Positions 22,469 to 32,630 of a stretch of DNA of 64,000 nucleotides are shown in pieces. Origin of the DNA: Ianthella basta (taxonomy: Eukaryota; Porifera; Demospongiae; Verongiida; Ianthellidae); the NCBI GenBank assembly GCA_964019415.1, contig OZ025886.1, forward strand, positions 2,177,384-2,241,383, written 5' to 3'. The position numbers were made by a program, and so were the translations under genes. Below the pieces are notes generated by a model. It was given only the letters and a program-made list of their open reading frames with translations. It ran no database searches and was not told the origin of the DNA. How positions within the stretch are numbered: the stretch's first letter is position 1; each line of letters begins with the position of its first letter.

Positions 22469-22519
22469 GCATATAATAGAGAATGTTGTTTCAATTAGTA
22501 GGGTGACAGTTGTTCAGTG
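21100..22519. other. No gene recognised; small palindromes and CA repeat
   Basis: Holds a C run at about 21305-21316; a 146-bp MITE-like inverted repeat at 21571-21716 with arms containing ATCGTGTTTACACTG / CAGTGTAAACACGAT; an 87-bp palindrome at 21753-21839 (ends ATAGGTTAAACCCTAGCTTC); a CpG-rich stretch at about 21865-22260; and a CA microsatellite at 22373-22467. No protein family was recognised in the open frames on either strand. Confidence 0.6.
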
Positions 22520-22585
22520 ACCACATCCTGGGTGTTATTCTTCATAACACCTAGGTGTTATGAAGAATAACACCCAGGATGTGGT
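22520..22585. repeat. Perfect 66-bp palindrome
   Basis: 33-base arms with no spacer, centred on CCTAGG between 22552 and 22553 and reading ACCACATCCTGGGTG outward-in from both ends. It would form a cruciform. Confidence 0.9.
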
Positions 22586-22974
22586 TGGATACAGGATATC
22601 TCAACTAGACAGACCCTTTGATCTTAAACCTAACCAGGCTACAATCTATTAATTAATGCCTATATTATAAATGCCATCAAACAATATGTCACACCCTTTA
22701 TTAACATTGACCCCAGTTTTTTCTTTACATGATTCCCATCTGTGTCTCTGCATTTTCCATGGTGCATGATGTGTGCAGTGCTACATTGGACCATGATGTG
22801 TCCTAGTGCCTACTGGCATGGTACACTCTAATAATGAATTGAATTGAATATGCACACATACAAAGATGTTTACCATGCAGCTAATGCAATGCCACACAGG
22901 AGGCCATGCAGCTTGAAATCAATAATGTGCACATACGCTCAGAGCACAGTCTACCGTACATATCTTATTATAAT
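22586..22974. other. No gene recognised
   Basis: AT-rich sequence with nothing supportable seen. Confidence 0.5.
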
Positions 22975-23470
22975 GGAGCTAGGCCGATTTTTTGTCCGCA
23001 CTAATCTCGGGAACCGTGCGGAGGGTTCGCAGAAAACGCGGTCCGAATGTCGAAGCGCTATCCGGAGGGTGTCTTTGGCTGGGTTTCCCTGCGAAAGCTT
23101 GCGAAATGAAGGTTTTGCGCCAACTCGCCATACGTTACTATAGGACGCCATTTTTGTTTTACGGAGGAAAGCGATGTAGATTACGGAATTCGCAGCTAAT
23201 TCCTTTGTTACACAACTCCTCCTGGGAAGATGGTGCGACGGCTTCTTTGCTATAGTTTTAGCACAATGTAGAAGGCTGTGGGTGATATAAGCTATATAGC
23301 GGAAAGCGCCGTTTTACGCGAGTGAAAGCGGCTCGATGGCGAAAGGATTGGCACAAGTTATGCGGGTTTTAGGCTTGCGCAATGATATCATGACGTCATC
23401 GTAATACGTTTCTTCCAAACAAAGCAATTTGCAACCGTTGCAGTGCGCATATGCCGAACATTAAGGGCAA
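22975..23470 (+). other. CpG-rich block with CRE
   Basis: Markedly richer in CpG than its surroundings, with TGACGTCA near 23393 and an ATG at 23454 opening a 32-codon basic peptide. It could be a promoter/first-exon region or an inserted repeat. No protein family was recognised. Confidence 0.35.
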
Positions 23471-23574
23471 CACCGGACTAACCAAGAAGTCAAGACATTC
23501 AGAGATGATGAGAGCTCTTCAGAATGGAGGAAAACTGTCAGAACTCTAAGAACATCACTCAACCTTCACTCACA

Positions 23575-23700
23575 GGAGTCAGCACCAGGGGAAATGCAGG
23601 TGCCAGCTAAAGGGGAGTCAGCTCAAAGGACCAACCAGGAGTCAACTCATGACAACCAGGAATCAGCTCAAAGGGGCCATCATGAGTCAGTTTTGTTTAA
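23575..23700 (+). repeat. Short imperfect tandem repeat (~24 bp)
   Basis: About four copies of a unit containing CAGGAGTCAGCTCAAAGG variants; in one frame it reads ES(A/T) followed by polar residues. An AG acceptor-like site precedes it. Function unknown. Confidence 0.5.
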
Positions 23701-23883
23701 TTTGGAGGGCAATACAAGACACTTGACCTTGCAGAAGGTGATTCATGGTGGAAGAGGAGTCAGCTGCATGCAACTCTATAGCTAACTGCAACTGCAGCGT
23801 CTATAGCTATTCCTCAATAGCTAGGTTTGGAAGTGCTTTGCATCAGAAGCACTGGCATCAGAAGCACCTGCGTTGGGCGCCGG

Positions 23884-23918
23884 AGCAGAGGAGGGCGCCG
23901 AAGGCGCCCTCCTCTGCT
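23884..23918. repeat. Strong GC-rich hairpin
   Basis: 16-bp perfect stem (left arm AGCAGAGGAGGGCGCC) around a GAA loop. No U tract follows, so it is not a bacterial-type terminator. Confidence 0.85.
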
Positions 23919-24664
23919 AGTAATAACAAATTAGTGACCAGTGCACGGCGGAACACACTTGTTTGATTATTGGTGGTGGGGGAGGGCCGGCCGTAGTGCT
24001 TAATTGCATGCATGGAGCCAGTCAGGCCACAACCCCAGCAAACCAGACAGGACTATAGTCATGTAACTATACTGAACACGTGCTAAACATTGTGCAGTGA
24101 ATTAATGATCATGATCCTATAATTATGTTCATTTTAGGGTTATCTGTCCAGAATTAGACTGATTGCCTTCCATTTCTAAGAACAGAAAGACATGGATATG
24201 TTGCTTGTGAACTAGCAAGAATTCAGGGTGCACATAGACAACATTGTCTATCAAGAAGTCCCAGTGAAACAGAAGGAGACTTTCACATGAATGCTTTCTG
24301 CCAACAATCTCTTATGTAGTGACTAACTGACGAACTGAATTTTCACTGACGTATCCAAACTAATTAACTTCTTCCTCTGACTTTTGCTGACTTCTAGTGT
24401 TTGTTTGCACTTATCATTTATTAAGTGCATGTGCATGCATGCAGCCACGTACTGGTTTATCACCTCATACTTCAAAGCAATTTGTCATGTTACCCAAGGG
24501 GATTGTTGTCTAGAGGAGGTTATATATTAGAAAGGTATCCAATCGACACTTGGGTATGCATTGGACTCAAATCGGTATTGCACACTTAGATCCATATGAT
24601 GTATGACTTCACCGTGCAACAATAACTATTCCACTGACATAAATTATGTAACGAATTTGTCTTT
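23919..24664. other. No gene recognised
   Basis: AT-rich sequence with no supportable gene or repeat. Confidence 0.5.
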
Positions 24665-24760
24665 TTGTACAATTGAGTTTCCGTGGTATAACTGACAAAG
24701 GCCTGGTCAAAACATCCTGCAATCAGTTGATCGATTCTGCTATGTCGGTGTTCACAACTT
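24665..24760 (+). mobile_element. Decayed Penelope-like arm
   Basis: Contains ACTGACAAAGGCCTGGTCAA followed by AACATCCTGCAATCAGTTGAT, a diverged match to the arm of the family A and B elements. No matching inverted arm was found, so it is an old solo arm. Confidence 0.5.
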
Positions 24761-25395
24761 TTTGGCATAATACAACAGTGCTGAGATTTTGTACCATAAT
24801 TATGGTCTGTGGGCAGCCATTATACACTAGCAATCTACATGGGCCTAAGATAATAACACTCATGAAATTGGATCCCGATATGTCAGAGTGAAATTATCCC
24901 CAAACATCATAGGCGCCAAATCTCAGATATAAGCAGGCTGTTTCTCTCGATTCTTGGTCCATCTGCTCAGCAGGCAAACACGACATGGTGCAGCTAGCTG
25001 GTTGAATCCAGAGTGGCATCCTTCTTAATTCAGAAGTTGGGGCGAAAAACCTCGAAGTGCCGTGTGGTATAAGTTCGGACAGTTACACATTCAAAACCAT
25101 GCATGCAAGGACAATGATGTGCTCACTACTAGGGCATACATTGAAAATGCAAACAGCCTCGCTGGGATCAGGTAGTATGGTCTGCTGGCCCCAACTTCCT
25201 GCCTCTCGCCCACGCGCAATCGGGGGCAGGAAGTTGGCTCTAGCAGGCTCTATAAATCAAGGGAATAGAATAAAACATGAAAGTGATTGCTAACATGGGT
25301 GTATATAATCATAGACACACGATATAATCAGGTAAACTCTTGCGCGGCGCACACCGGAAGAAAGCACGACCATCTCTCTCTCCCTACGACTGGCA
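24761..25395. other. No gene until the GIMAP leader
   Basis: No coding feature recognised. From about 25290 the sequence matches the leader upstream of the GIMAP start at 20680 (TATAATCAGG...AAACTCTTGC, then TCTCTCTCCCT). Confidence 0.55.
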
Positions 25396-25485
25396 ATGGC
25401 GACTTTGCAAGCGGGAAGCTGTCTTCCACACAGCGCACAGGAGGACTCATGCCATACCGTGCATCGGCGCAATATTGTTACAGTG
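25396..25485 (+). pseudogene. GIMAP-like GTPase, first codons before a composite insertion
   Basis: ATG at 25396 reads MATLQAGSCLPHSAQEDS, then HRRNIV, matching the start at 20680 but lacking about 65 codons of low-complexity sequence between. At 25485 the frame runs into a transposon end. The downstream part of the gene resumes at about 31189, so roughly 5.7 kb separates the two halves. Confidence 0.7.
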
Positions 25486-25486
25486 A

Positions 25487-25856
25487 ATCCTCGTTAATCC
25501 NNNNNNNNNNNNNNNNNNNNNNNNNNNNNNNNNNNNNNNNNNNNNNNNNNNNNNNNNNNNNNNNNNNNNNNNNNNNNNNNNNNNNNNNNNNNNNNNNNNN
25601 NNNNNNNNNNNNNNNNNNNNNNNNNNNNNNNNNNNNNNNNNNNNNNNNNNNNNNNNNNNNNNNNNNNNNNNNNNNNNNNNNNNNNNNNNNNNNNNNNNNN
25701 ATCCGCCACCGCTTTATGCGCCAAACCCGTTAATCCACCGACATTCGTGCGCATGAATTCATTTGTATGGCTTTACTATTGTTGTAATCCGCCAATCGGT
25801 TAATCCGCCTCCGCCACACGTTTCTGACGTCACTTCCTCTGATTATACGTGTTACC
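25487..25856 (+). mobile_element. Pogo/Tigger-like DNA transposon end, interrupted by gap
   Basis: CAGTGAATCCTCGTTAATCC directly after a TA, typical of pogo/Tigger termini (TA target, CAGT start). After the N gap, more CGTTAATCC-type words occur (25725-25812). The right terminus was not found. No transposase is visible. Confidence 0.55.
25501..25700. other. Assembly gap (200 N)
   Basis: Exactly 200 unknown bases, a conventional placeholder, so the true distance across it is unknown. Confidence 1.
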
Positions 25857-26460
25857 AAGAGTAGATAAGAGATGAGAGTATGCAACCGCGTATCCCTGCG
25901 TGTATAACAGCATTTTTCTAAAATGACGTAGCAACACGTCACACGTGGGCATGGTAACGTTATTTAATATTCTCATGTAATGGATGAATTCCATTAACTC
26001 GCCAGTCTGTACATATGCGGCATCGATTGCGCAGCTCTCGGTTTGTTAGTCGGGAGTTTCAACGATGTCCAGGACCAGCTGGTTGACGCCGGTCTCTTCA
26101 CTGGATAGATCGAGCCTAGAACTTAATGCGTAGCCACCGTGAAACTCGGAGGACAGCGCTGCGGAGCTGTGGATGGCAGCGCTGTGACCCAAATCCACGC
26201 CTGCTGTCCTGGTCCTTCCTCGCGGGCGCTGCAGAGGTGTCCTGGACATTGTTGCAACTCCCGACTAACAAACCGAAGGGCTCGCAATCGTTGCCGAGTA
26301 CATACAGACTGGCAGATCGAGTTAATAGTATTCATCCATTACATCAGGATATTAAGTAGCGTTACCATGCCCACGTGTGACGTGTTGCTGCGTCATTTTA
26401 GAAATATGCTGTTACGGGTGCGTATACGCGGTTGCACACTCTCATCTCTTATCTACTCTT
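25857..26460. mobile_element. Long-TIR element with GC-rich centre (604 bp)
   Basis: Arms of about 220 bp (25857-26080 and 26228-26460) are diverged inverted copies ending in AAGAGTAGATAAGAGATGAG. The 150-bp centre is GC-rich and looks foreign to the arms; it may be captured host sequence. No protein recognised. Confidence 0.7.
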
Positions 26461-27066
26461 GATTATATGAATTGCATGAAAGTCTTGACTAATGAATTTC
26501 AATAAGAATTAATATTGCATGATCAGTACATTGTTTGTATAATTCTAAACCCTCCAATTCACCCACGGGTAAACTTCACATTATGCAGCAATGGAACGAT
26601 TACGGGCATAAGTTAATGAATGATTGCATTTGTGTAGGACACACAACCAAGTAACAGTCATGCACTCCATGTATGGTTTAAATGAATGCATGCCAACAAG
26701 CAATGGCAGAACTAGAGGGGGTTCCAGGGGTGCGAAGGAACCCCCCTTCTGCTAGTTCTATGTAGAATTTTGGCCAATGTTTAGGCCAGAAAGAGGCCTG
26801 GTGGCCAAATATCAATGGCACTGTGTGGGTACCCTAACTACTTTAGAACCCCCCTTTTAGAAATCCTAGATCTGTCACTGACAAGTATGACCAGTACTAT
26901 GTCTTAGCCTCTCCAACCACCCAGGTATAATATGCATGGCTTGGTGGTGGTGTTTCAGTGACACAACTATAATAATATTACAATTTTCCTGTAGGGTATA
27001 ATGCATCTGTATTATATATGTCTGCCACTACCTGCATGTGTACAGCCCCCTCCCCACATCTATATA
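26461..27066. other. No gene recognised
   Basis: AT-rich. A hairpin at about 26707-26760 pairs CAGAACTAGAGGGGGTTCC with GGAACCCCC...CTAGTTCT. Nothing else seen. Confidence 0.5.
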
Positions 27067-27746
27067 CCGTATGGCCGGAAATTTTGGCGGGAATATATTT
27101 TGGCGGATTGCTGAAATTTCTGTATTTGGCGGAATTTACTTTGGGGGTTTGGCAAAGCCTGTGCCATAATGATATTCATAGCAATATGGCTAACCCAGAC
27201 GAACAGAGCTAGATTGCTGAAGAGTCTCTGAGGAGTACACGCGCTGTTGTTGACCATAATTGGGTTATTTTCGTTCTAATCCTTAGCTTTTACCACGAAT
27301 GCTGCAACGTACAAAGGCTTTCAAGCTTCCTTTTGGTAGATCTGCTGACGCTCACCTGCAGCCTGACCTCGCACACAATCGTACCGCTCCAACGCAGAAA
27401 CAGAAAACAGGCTGCCGAAATCTGCCGCAGTAAGTTACCGACAATGATCTCAACGTCAGTCTTCACAGCGACCGCATATAAGACGCCGTTCGGATTGCCT
27501 TCGGCTTCCTCGCTCTCTTCTTCCACCTCCGGTGTGCAAAACTCTTTGGAAACGTACTCGGTCCTCGCGCTGCTGTCAGTTGTGAACTCCATGCTGACGA
27601 TTAATCTATAGGCCTGGCGCAACCAGGCTTGTTAAGCGGAAAAACATATGATTGCACAAATTTTGGTGGAAGAAATATTGGCGGATTGCTCTCAAAACCG
27701 CCAATCCGCCAAAATAAATTCCCCGCCAAAATTTCCGGCCATACGG
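27067..27746. mobile_element. TIR element (680 bp) with TA target
   Basis: Termini CCGTATGGCCGGAAATTTTG and its inverse, each flanked by TA. Further GGCGGATTGCT inverted words lie just inside both ends. The size and lack of transposase suggest a non-autonomous element of the Tc1/mariner group. It encloses a HIRAN-like coding fragment on the minus strand. Confidence 0.7.
27290..27592 (-). pseudogene. HIRAN-like domain fragment inside a transposon
   Basis: Reading from MEFTTDSSARTEYV, the frame contains LYAVAVKTDVEIIVGNLL, then ISAACFLFLRWSGTIVCEV. This resembles the pattern YAVAV-x-VGHVPR-x-IS-x-C-x-FLR-x-GGTI-x-C-x-V of a HIRAN-like domain common in invertebrate transposon-linked proteins, recalled from memory and not searched. 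It fills most of the interior of the 680-bp TIR element. It may be a captured host fragment or a remnant of the parent transposon's own gene. Confidence 0.4.
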
Positions 27747-28260
27747 TATGCACAGTAATTCTTGATCAGGAGAACAGTGCATGGCTATAGGACTATATAA
27801 CTGACTTGTCCACCAAGCTGCTTCGGCCCAAAACGTGCTATGTTCTACCTCCACTGCCACATTGGATATGATTGTAGAGTTTCTGTTATGCCACGACTTT
27901 TCCTTGCTGTCAGCAATTGATCCACTGTAGCTATAGCTGGCCAGCCTATAGTGTGGGCTTTCCAGTTATTCACATTAAATTAATCAGAAGGATGAATGCA
28001 TGCATTCTGTCATGCATGCAATTCCTATTGGATCCATATAATACATAATCCATATAAATATTATACATATAATTATACTTAACCTTACACACATAGCGGG
28101 CCCACCTTGGACTGTCTGTAGCAGTCCAGGCTACTCTCTCACACTCTCCTCCACAATGCCTACATTCGCCTATCTAGTAGACTAAGGTATAATATTATGC
28201 AGGAATTCACCTAATAGTATGGTCACGTCCACATATATAATAACTGCTTATGAATTATAC
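27747..28260. other. No gene recognised
   Basis: AT-rich sequence between the TIR element and the LINE tail; nothing supportable. Confidence 0.5.
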
Positions 28261-31188
28261 ACAATCAATCAATCAATCAATCAATCATACACAACTTTAT
28301 CTCCAATGCTGGAGGTTGCTGGAATTATTTTCTAACAGTTCTGTGCAAGAAATAGTTCACATCATGCTGTACTAAATAGTTCAATAATTAACTGTTCAAT
28401 TTACTTTCAGATCATCAGCCCATCTTTTCCTTGGTCTTCCCCTCGGTCGCTTTCCGGGCACATTCTCCATATACACCTTCTTTACCATCCTGTCATCTGT
28501 CATTTCTTCCATCTTCTTTAACCATTCTGTCTTCTTGTTCTCTACTCTTGATACCACTGCCACCTGTCCCAGTCTTGATCTAATATCAACATTCCTCACT
28601 TTGTCCAACATAGTCACTCCTTCCACTCTCCTCAGGCATCTCATTTCAAGGGCTTGTATTCTGCTCTTGTGTCTCTCTAGCAGGGTCCAGGTCTCACATG
28701 CATACAACAGGGTTGGCATCACCGTGGCATTGATCACTCTAAGTTTTGTTGCCTTGCTCAGTTCTCTTCGATCAATTATCTCTTTTCTCATAGCTCCAAT
28801 CACTTTGGATGCTGCTCCTATTCTGTGGTCTACCTCTGCTTCACATGATCCCTCTTCATCTAACATGGCTCCTAGATACTTCATTGTCTTCGCATTTTCT
28901 ATCTCCACTCCATTTACTGTAATGTTGCATGTGCCTCCTCCTCTCTTCACCACCATTACCTTTGTCTTTCCCCAATTGATTGTCATTCTCCATTTCATCA
29001 TCACTTCATCCAGCACCTTCACATTTCTTTCTGCATCCTCATCTCTTTCTGTCACTAACATTAGGTCATCGGCAAACAAGAGAAGCTGTATTGTGCCTGT
29101 TTCCATCTCAACTCCTCCTTCAAACCTCTGTTTTGCCTCCCTCACAATGTTGTCCATAAAGATGTTAAATAGCCATGGTGACATAGTGCATCCCTGTCTC
29201 ACTCCTTGTCCTACTCCAAACCAGTCTGATTTCTGACCTTGAACCCTGACACATGCCTTACCATCATCATATAGTGACCTCACTGCTCTTATCAGCTCAC
29301 CATTCACTCCATATGCCCTAAGCACTCTCCACAATAACTCCCTGTCTACCCTGTCGTATGCTTTCTCTAAGTCCACGCAAACCATCAGCATCCTCTTGTT
29401 CTTTTCAATAATCTTCTCTCCTAACTGCCTGACAGTAAACAACTGGTCTACACAGCTCCTCCCTCTTCGGAATGCCCCCTGCTCTTCCAACACTTTCCCT
29501 TCGGTGATTGTCCTCATCCTCTTCTCCAACACACTGGCATACACCTTGCCAGGTATACTCAGCAAGCTGATGCCCCGGTAATTCTCGCATTGGGTTCTGC
29601 TTCCTTTCTTGTGGATCGGGACAATCAGTGCCCTTCGCCAGTCCATTGGGACACTCCCACTCCTCCATGCCAGGTCCATGATTTTGTGCAGCCACTCTAC
29701 CACTACCCCTCCACCTGCTTTCAGCATTTCTCCAGTGACCCCACATACTCCAGGTGCTTTCCTATTTTTCAGTCTCAAGATGCTTGAGCACACTTCCTCC
29801 ATACTTATCCTCTCATGTCTAGTCCCCTCTACTCGTTCCTCTTCTCTGCTTGCAATTTTGCATTCATTCTGTTGAACTCCTTCACCCTGTAACAGTGATG
29901 CAAAGTACTCTTTCCACCTATTCCTAACCTCTTCCTCCTCACACAGCACCTGTCCACTTTCATCACATACTCTTCCCACTTCACTGCTACCCTTTGTCCT
30001 ATCTCTTATCTTCGCCCAAAACCTCCTCTGATTGTGTTGGAAATCTCCCTGCAATGTCTCGCCAATTTTCTTCCATTCCTCATTTTTCGCTTTCCTCACT
30101 GTATGACTTGCTGCCCTTTTGGCCTTCAGGTAAACTTCCTTTGCATCCTCAGTCTTCACTTGTAGCCACCTCTTATATGCCTCCTTCTTGCTTTTCACTG
30201 CCACTTCAACCTCCTTGCTCCACCATGCAGTCCTCTTCTCTTTTCTGACTTTCTTTCTTCCACACACTACTTCAGCTACCTCCTTAATGTCACTCTTAAA
30301 TTCATTCCATGCCGCTTCCACATCATCCCCATTCACACACTTTGCTTCCCTCATTTTTTGGCTCAGTTTTGCACAATATTTCGTCTTTCCCTCTTCAGTT
30401 CGCAGTCTCTCACTTCTCAGCTGACTCTTCTTTTCTGTCTTCTTAGTCTGCTTTCTACCCCTCACTTTCATCTTCATCAGCACCAGGTGGTGATCGCTAC
30501 CAATCTCAGCCCCACGTACCACTCTCACATCATTCACATCTTTTCTTAGATCTGATCTTACTAAAAAGTAGTCTATGATGGACCGAAGTTGTCTTCCTGG
30601 ACACTTCCAGGTGAACTTATGAATTTCTTTGTGCTCAAAGTGGGTATTCATTATGCTGAATTCATTTTCTGCACTAAACCTGAGTAACCTGCTTCCACTA
30701 TCATTCTTCACCCTTTCACCATGCTTCCCAATCACACCAATCCATTCTTCCTCATCATTGCCGACCCTTGCATTAAAATCTCCCAGTACTACCACCTTGT
30801 CCCCTCTAGGTACTCTATCTACCACTTCCTGAAGTTGTGCATAGAACCCATCTTTGGTTTCGTTGTCCCTGTCATCTGTTGGGGCATACACCTGCACGAG
30901 CGTCATCCACACTCCCGCGACCCGTAGCCTAATCATTACGCACCTTTCACTTACGCACCTCCAGCTTCTGACGCAGTCCGCCAAGCGCTCTGCTACGATT
31001 ATCCCCACACCGCACTTCGCTCGCCCTTCTGTCACTCCAGCGTAGACATACCTCGCTCCATCTATTTCTGTCATGCCATTTCCTCTCGCTTTAGTTTCAC
31101 TGAGACCGAGGACATCGATGTTGTAACGCGCCATTTCCCGAACCACTTCTTCTTCTCTCGATCTTAATGTTCTAACGTTCCAGGTCAT
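28261..31188 (-). mobile_element. RTE/CR1-like LINE, 5'-truncated
   Basis: Non-LTR retrotransposon on the minus strand: APE endonuclease plus reverse transcriptase in one ORF, a short 3' UTR (28290-28395) and a tail of about six ATTG repeats (28261-28287 on the plus strand as CAAT). Such short tandem tails are usual in RTE and CR1 clades. The 5' end stops exactly where the endonuclease begins, so any upstream part is missing. No convincing target-site duplication was found. Confidence 0.85.
28396..31188 (-). CDS. LINE endonuclease/reverse transcriptase (930 aa)
   Basis: Uninterrupted ORF. The N-terminal APE-type endonuclease carries TWNVRTL, LGLSETK, VLGDFNARVG (about residue 140), SIIDYFLVRSDL and GSDHHLVL. 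The reverse transcriptase follows, with RRALIVPIHKKG, NYRGISLLSIPGKVY, VDLEKAYDRVDRELLW, VRQGCTMSPWLFN and the catalytic LLLFADDLMLV near residue 704. The C terminus ends PRGRPRKRWADDLK, as in many RTE-like proteins. The enzyme nicks the target DNA and copies the element RNA in place. With no stops or frameshifts seen, the insertion is young. Confidence 0.92.
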   Translation of the reverse strand: MTWNVRTLRSREEEVVREMARYNIDVLGLSETKARGNGMTEIDGARYVYAGVTEGRAKCGVGIIVAERLADCVRSWRCVSERCVMIRLRVAGVWMTLVQVYAPTDDRDNETKDGFYAQLQEVVDRVPRGDKVVVLGDFNARVGNDEEEWIGVIGKHGERVKNDSGSRLLRFSAENEFSIMNTHFEHKEIHKFTWKCPGRQLRSIIDYFLVRSDLRKDVNDVRVVRGAEIGSDHHLVLMKMKVRGRKQTKKTEKKSQLRSERLRTEEGKTKYCAKLSQKMREAKCVNGDDVEAAWNEFKSDIKEVAEVVCGRKKVRKEKRTAWWSKEVEVAVKSKKEAYKRWLQVKTEDAKEVYLKAKRAASHTVRKAKNEEWKKIGETLQGDFQHNQRRFWAKIRDRTKGSSEVGRVCDESGQVLCEEEEVRNRWKEYFASLLQGEGVQQNECKIASREEERVEGTRHERISMEEVCSSILRLKNRKAPGVCGVTGEMLKAGGGVVVEWLHKIMDLAWRSGSVPMDWRRALIVPIHKKGSRTQCENYRGISLLSIPGKVYASVLEKRMRTITEGKVLEEQGAFRRGRSCVDQLFTVRQLGEKIIEKNKRMLMVCVDLEKAYDRVDRELLWRVLRAYGVNGELIRAVRSLYDDGKACVRVQGQKSDWFGVGQGVRQGCTMSPWLFNIFMDNIVREAKQRFEGGVEMETGTIQLLLFADDLMLVTERDEDAERNVKVLDEVMMKWRMTINWGKTKVMVVKRGGGTCNITVNGVEIENAKTMKYLGAMLDEEGSCEAEVDHRIGAASKVIGAMRKEIIDRRELSKATKLRVINATVMPTLLYACETWTLLERHKSRIQALEMRCLRRVEGVTMLDKVRNVDIRSRLGQVAVVSRVENKKTEWLKKMEEMTDDRMVKKVYMENVPGKRPRGRPRKRWADDLKVN

Positions 31189-31864
31189 TATCGGGAAGAG
31201 TGCATGGAGCTGGGAAGTCGACTATTGCCAACAAAATCGTCGGTGAAACTTCGTTCAAAGTAGCTTCAACACTAGATACAGTGACAGAGGTAATTTCGCA
31301 CGAGGAAGTCACCCTTGTCCATGATGGTGTCAAGTATCTAGTAAAGGTAGTGGACACTATCGGACTATTCGACAAGAAGTATAAAAACAAAGACACCATA
31401 GGAAAGATCAGAGATTACCTTAGAGGTATCTTCCCTAGTGGTATCAGTTTAATTTTGTTTGTGATGGCAGACGGACGCATGACTGCAGAAGAAAAAGAGT
31501 GTCTGGAAACGATGAGTGACATGGTCCACGATGACGTATCCCCTTGGCGGCACTTGCGATAACAAAGTGTGAGTACAAAAATACTGCTAGCAGAGGAAAA
31601 TGTGTAGAAGAATTCAGGTCAAATAAGGATACTCGTAAATTTGCTGAGTTCATGGGGAAAGGCATAATCACAGTTGGCTTCCCGGACTTGAGTGAAGTAG
31701 AGGACGACCAATTGGAGTTTTTCGAGAAGAAAGTGAAAGCCGACGTTGCAGCCTTGCGTAATTTGGTGTTCGCCAGTGGAGAGCAGAGACTTGGAAAGCA
31801 GCTGTTCGACGATGCTTGGTGGGAGAAATTCAGAAAGCCGTGGAAACCGTGTGCTATCTTGTAA
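31189..31864 (+). pseudogene. GIMAP/AIG1-like GTPase body with CaaX box, split
   Basis: AIG1-type GTPase: G1 HGAGKST (31203-31223), G3 DTIGL (31353-31367), the family-typical GISLILF plus TAEE block (from 31440), and G4 TKCE (31562-31573). The C terminus PWKPCAIL is a CaaX box predicting geranylgeranylation and membrane anchoring. The N-terminal codons lie at 25396-25485, before inserted elements and a gap. The sequence before the P-loop suggests one extra base near 31200, and a frame change is needed near the C run at about 31535-31540, so this copy is probably inactive unless those are sequencing errors. GIMAP-like proteins act on membranes, often in immunity or cell death; the role here is unknown. 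Confidence 0.7.
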
Positions 31865-32630
31865 CTTGGTAAACCATAGACCTATGGTTACATGCATGTT
31901 TGAGAATAAGTTACTTTATTGTACTCAGTGTCAACACTTTGTGCATCCGCACAATGCATGCACTATATATATATAGTTTCTTTACTTTTCCTATAATATA
32001 TAGCTAGCTAGCTATATGTGTCTTATTGTAATGGTAATTTTCAGGAAATACTCGTTCTGAATCAGGTGTATTTGTAGAGAGAACATGACTAATACATGCA
32101 TAGGTGCATGTGAACTGTCCCGATTTAGGCGGGACATGTCCCGCTTTGCGTGCAGATGTCCTGCTGTCTCGCACTCACCCTCAAGGTCCCGCTTTTGAAA
32201 AGTAACAGATAGCTGATCTAATGGTACTCTGGGTGCTGGTGGTCTGGGGCATAAGGCACCAGCCTCAAGATATATGCATAATTATGCTAACTAGCAGGGA
32301 AGCCCGCCTTGGGCCAGTTTCCCTGCTCCGGCGCCCCCACCACGGCTACTCGGCGCCGGTCTGACAAGGCCAGAGTGTGTGATGACAGCGTGCTAACGTC
32401 ATCTGGTAGCATGCATGCATATGCACTTAACGGAACAAAACAGCGATCAATGAATCACGTGGTCATGCACATAGTCTGAATCAAAAATGAATCGTACATG
32501 TCTCACAACAGAGCCAGTTAATGTCCATAACACGATGCTTGCTCTTGTCTTTGCTGTATCAGGTGTTGACCTTGGTGGGATGTTCCTAAGGAGCAAAGTC
32601 TCATTCGTGCAGCTTTGCATTTTGTTGGCC
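31865..32630. other. No gene recognised
   Basis: 3' flank of the GIMAP copy. A GTCCCG(C)-rich patch at 32115-32200 and a GC-rich patch at 32300-32360 stand out from AT-rich sequence. No family recognised. Confidence 0.5.

Noticed and set aside
23884-23918. Bacterial-type terminator
   Set aside because: GC hairpin without a T tract, in eukaryotic sequence.
27800-27850. Possible further hammerhead-like arm (CTGCTTCGGCCCAAAACG)
   Set aside because: Lacks the CTGANGA core and a second stem I strand.
28535-31045. Several plus-strand Ser/Pro-rich frames opposite the LINE ORF
   Set aside because: Shadows of the minus-strand LINE coding sequence with no independent motifs.
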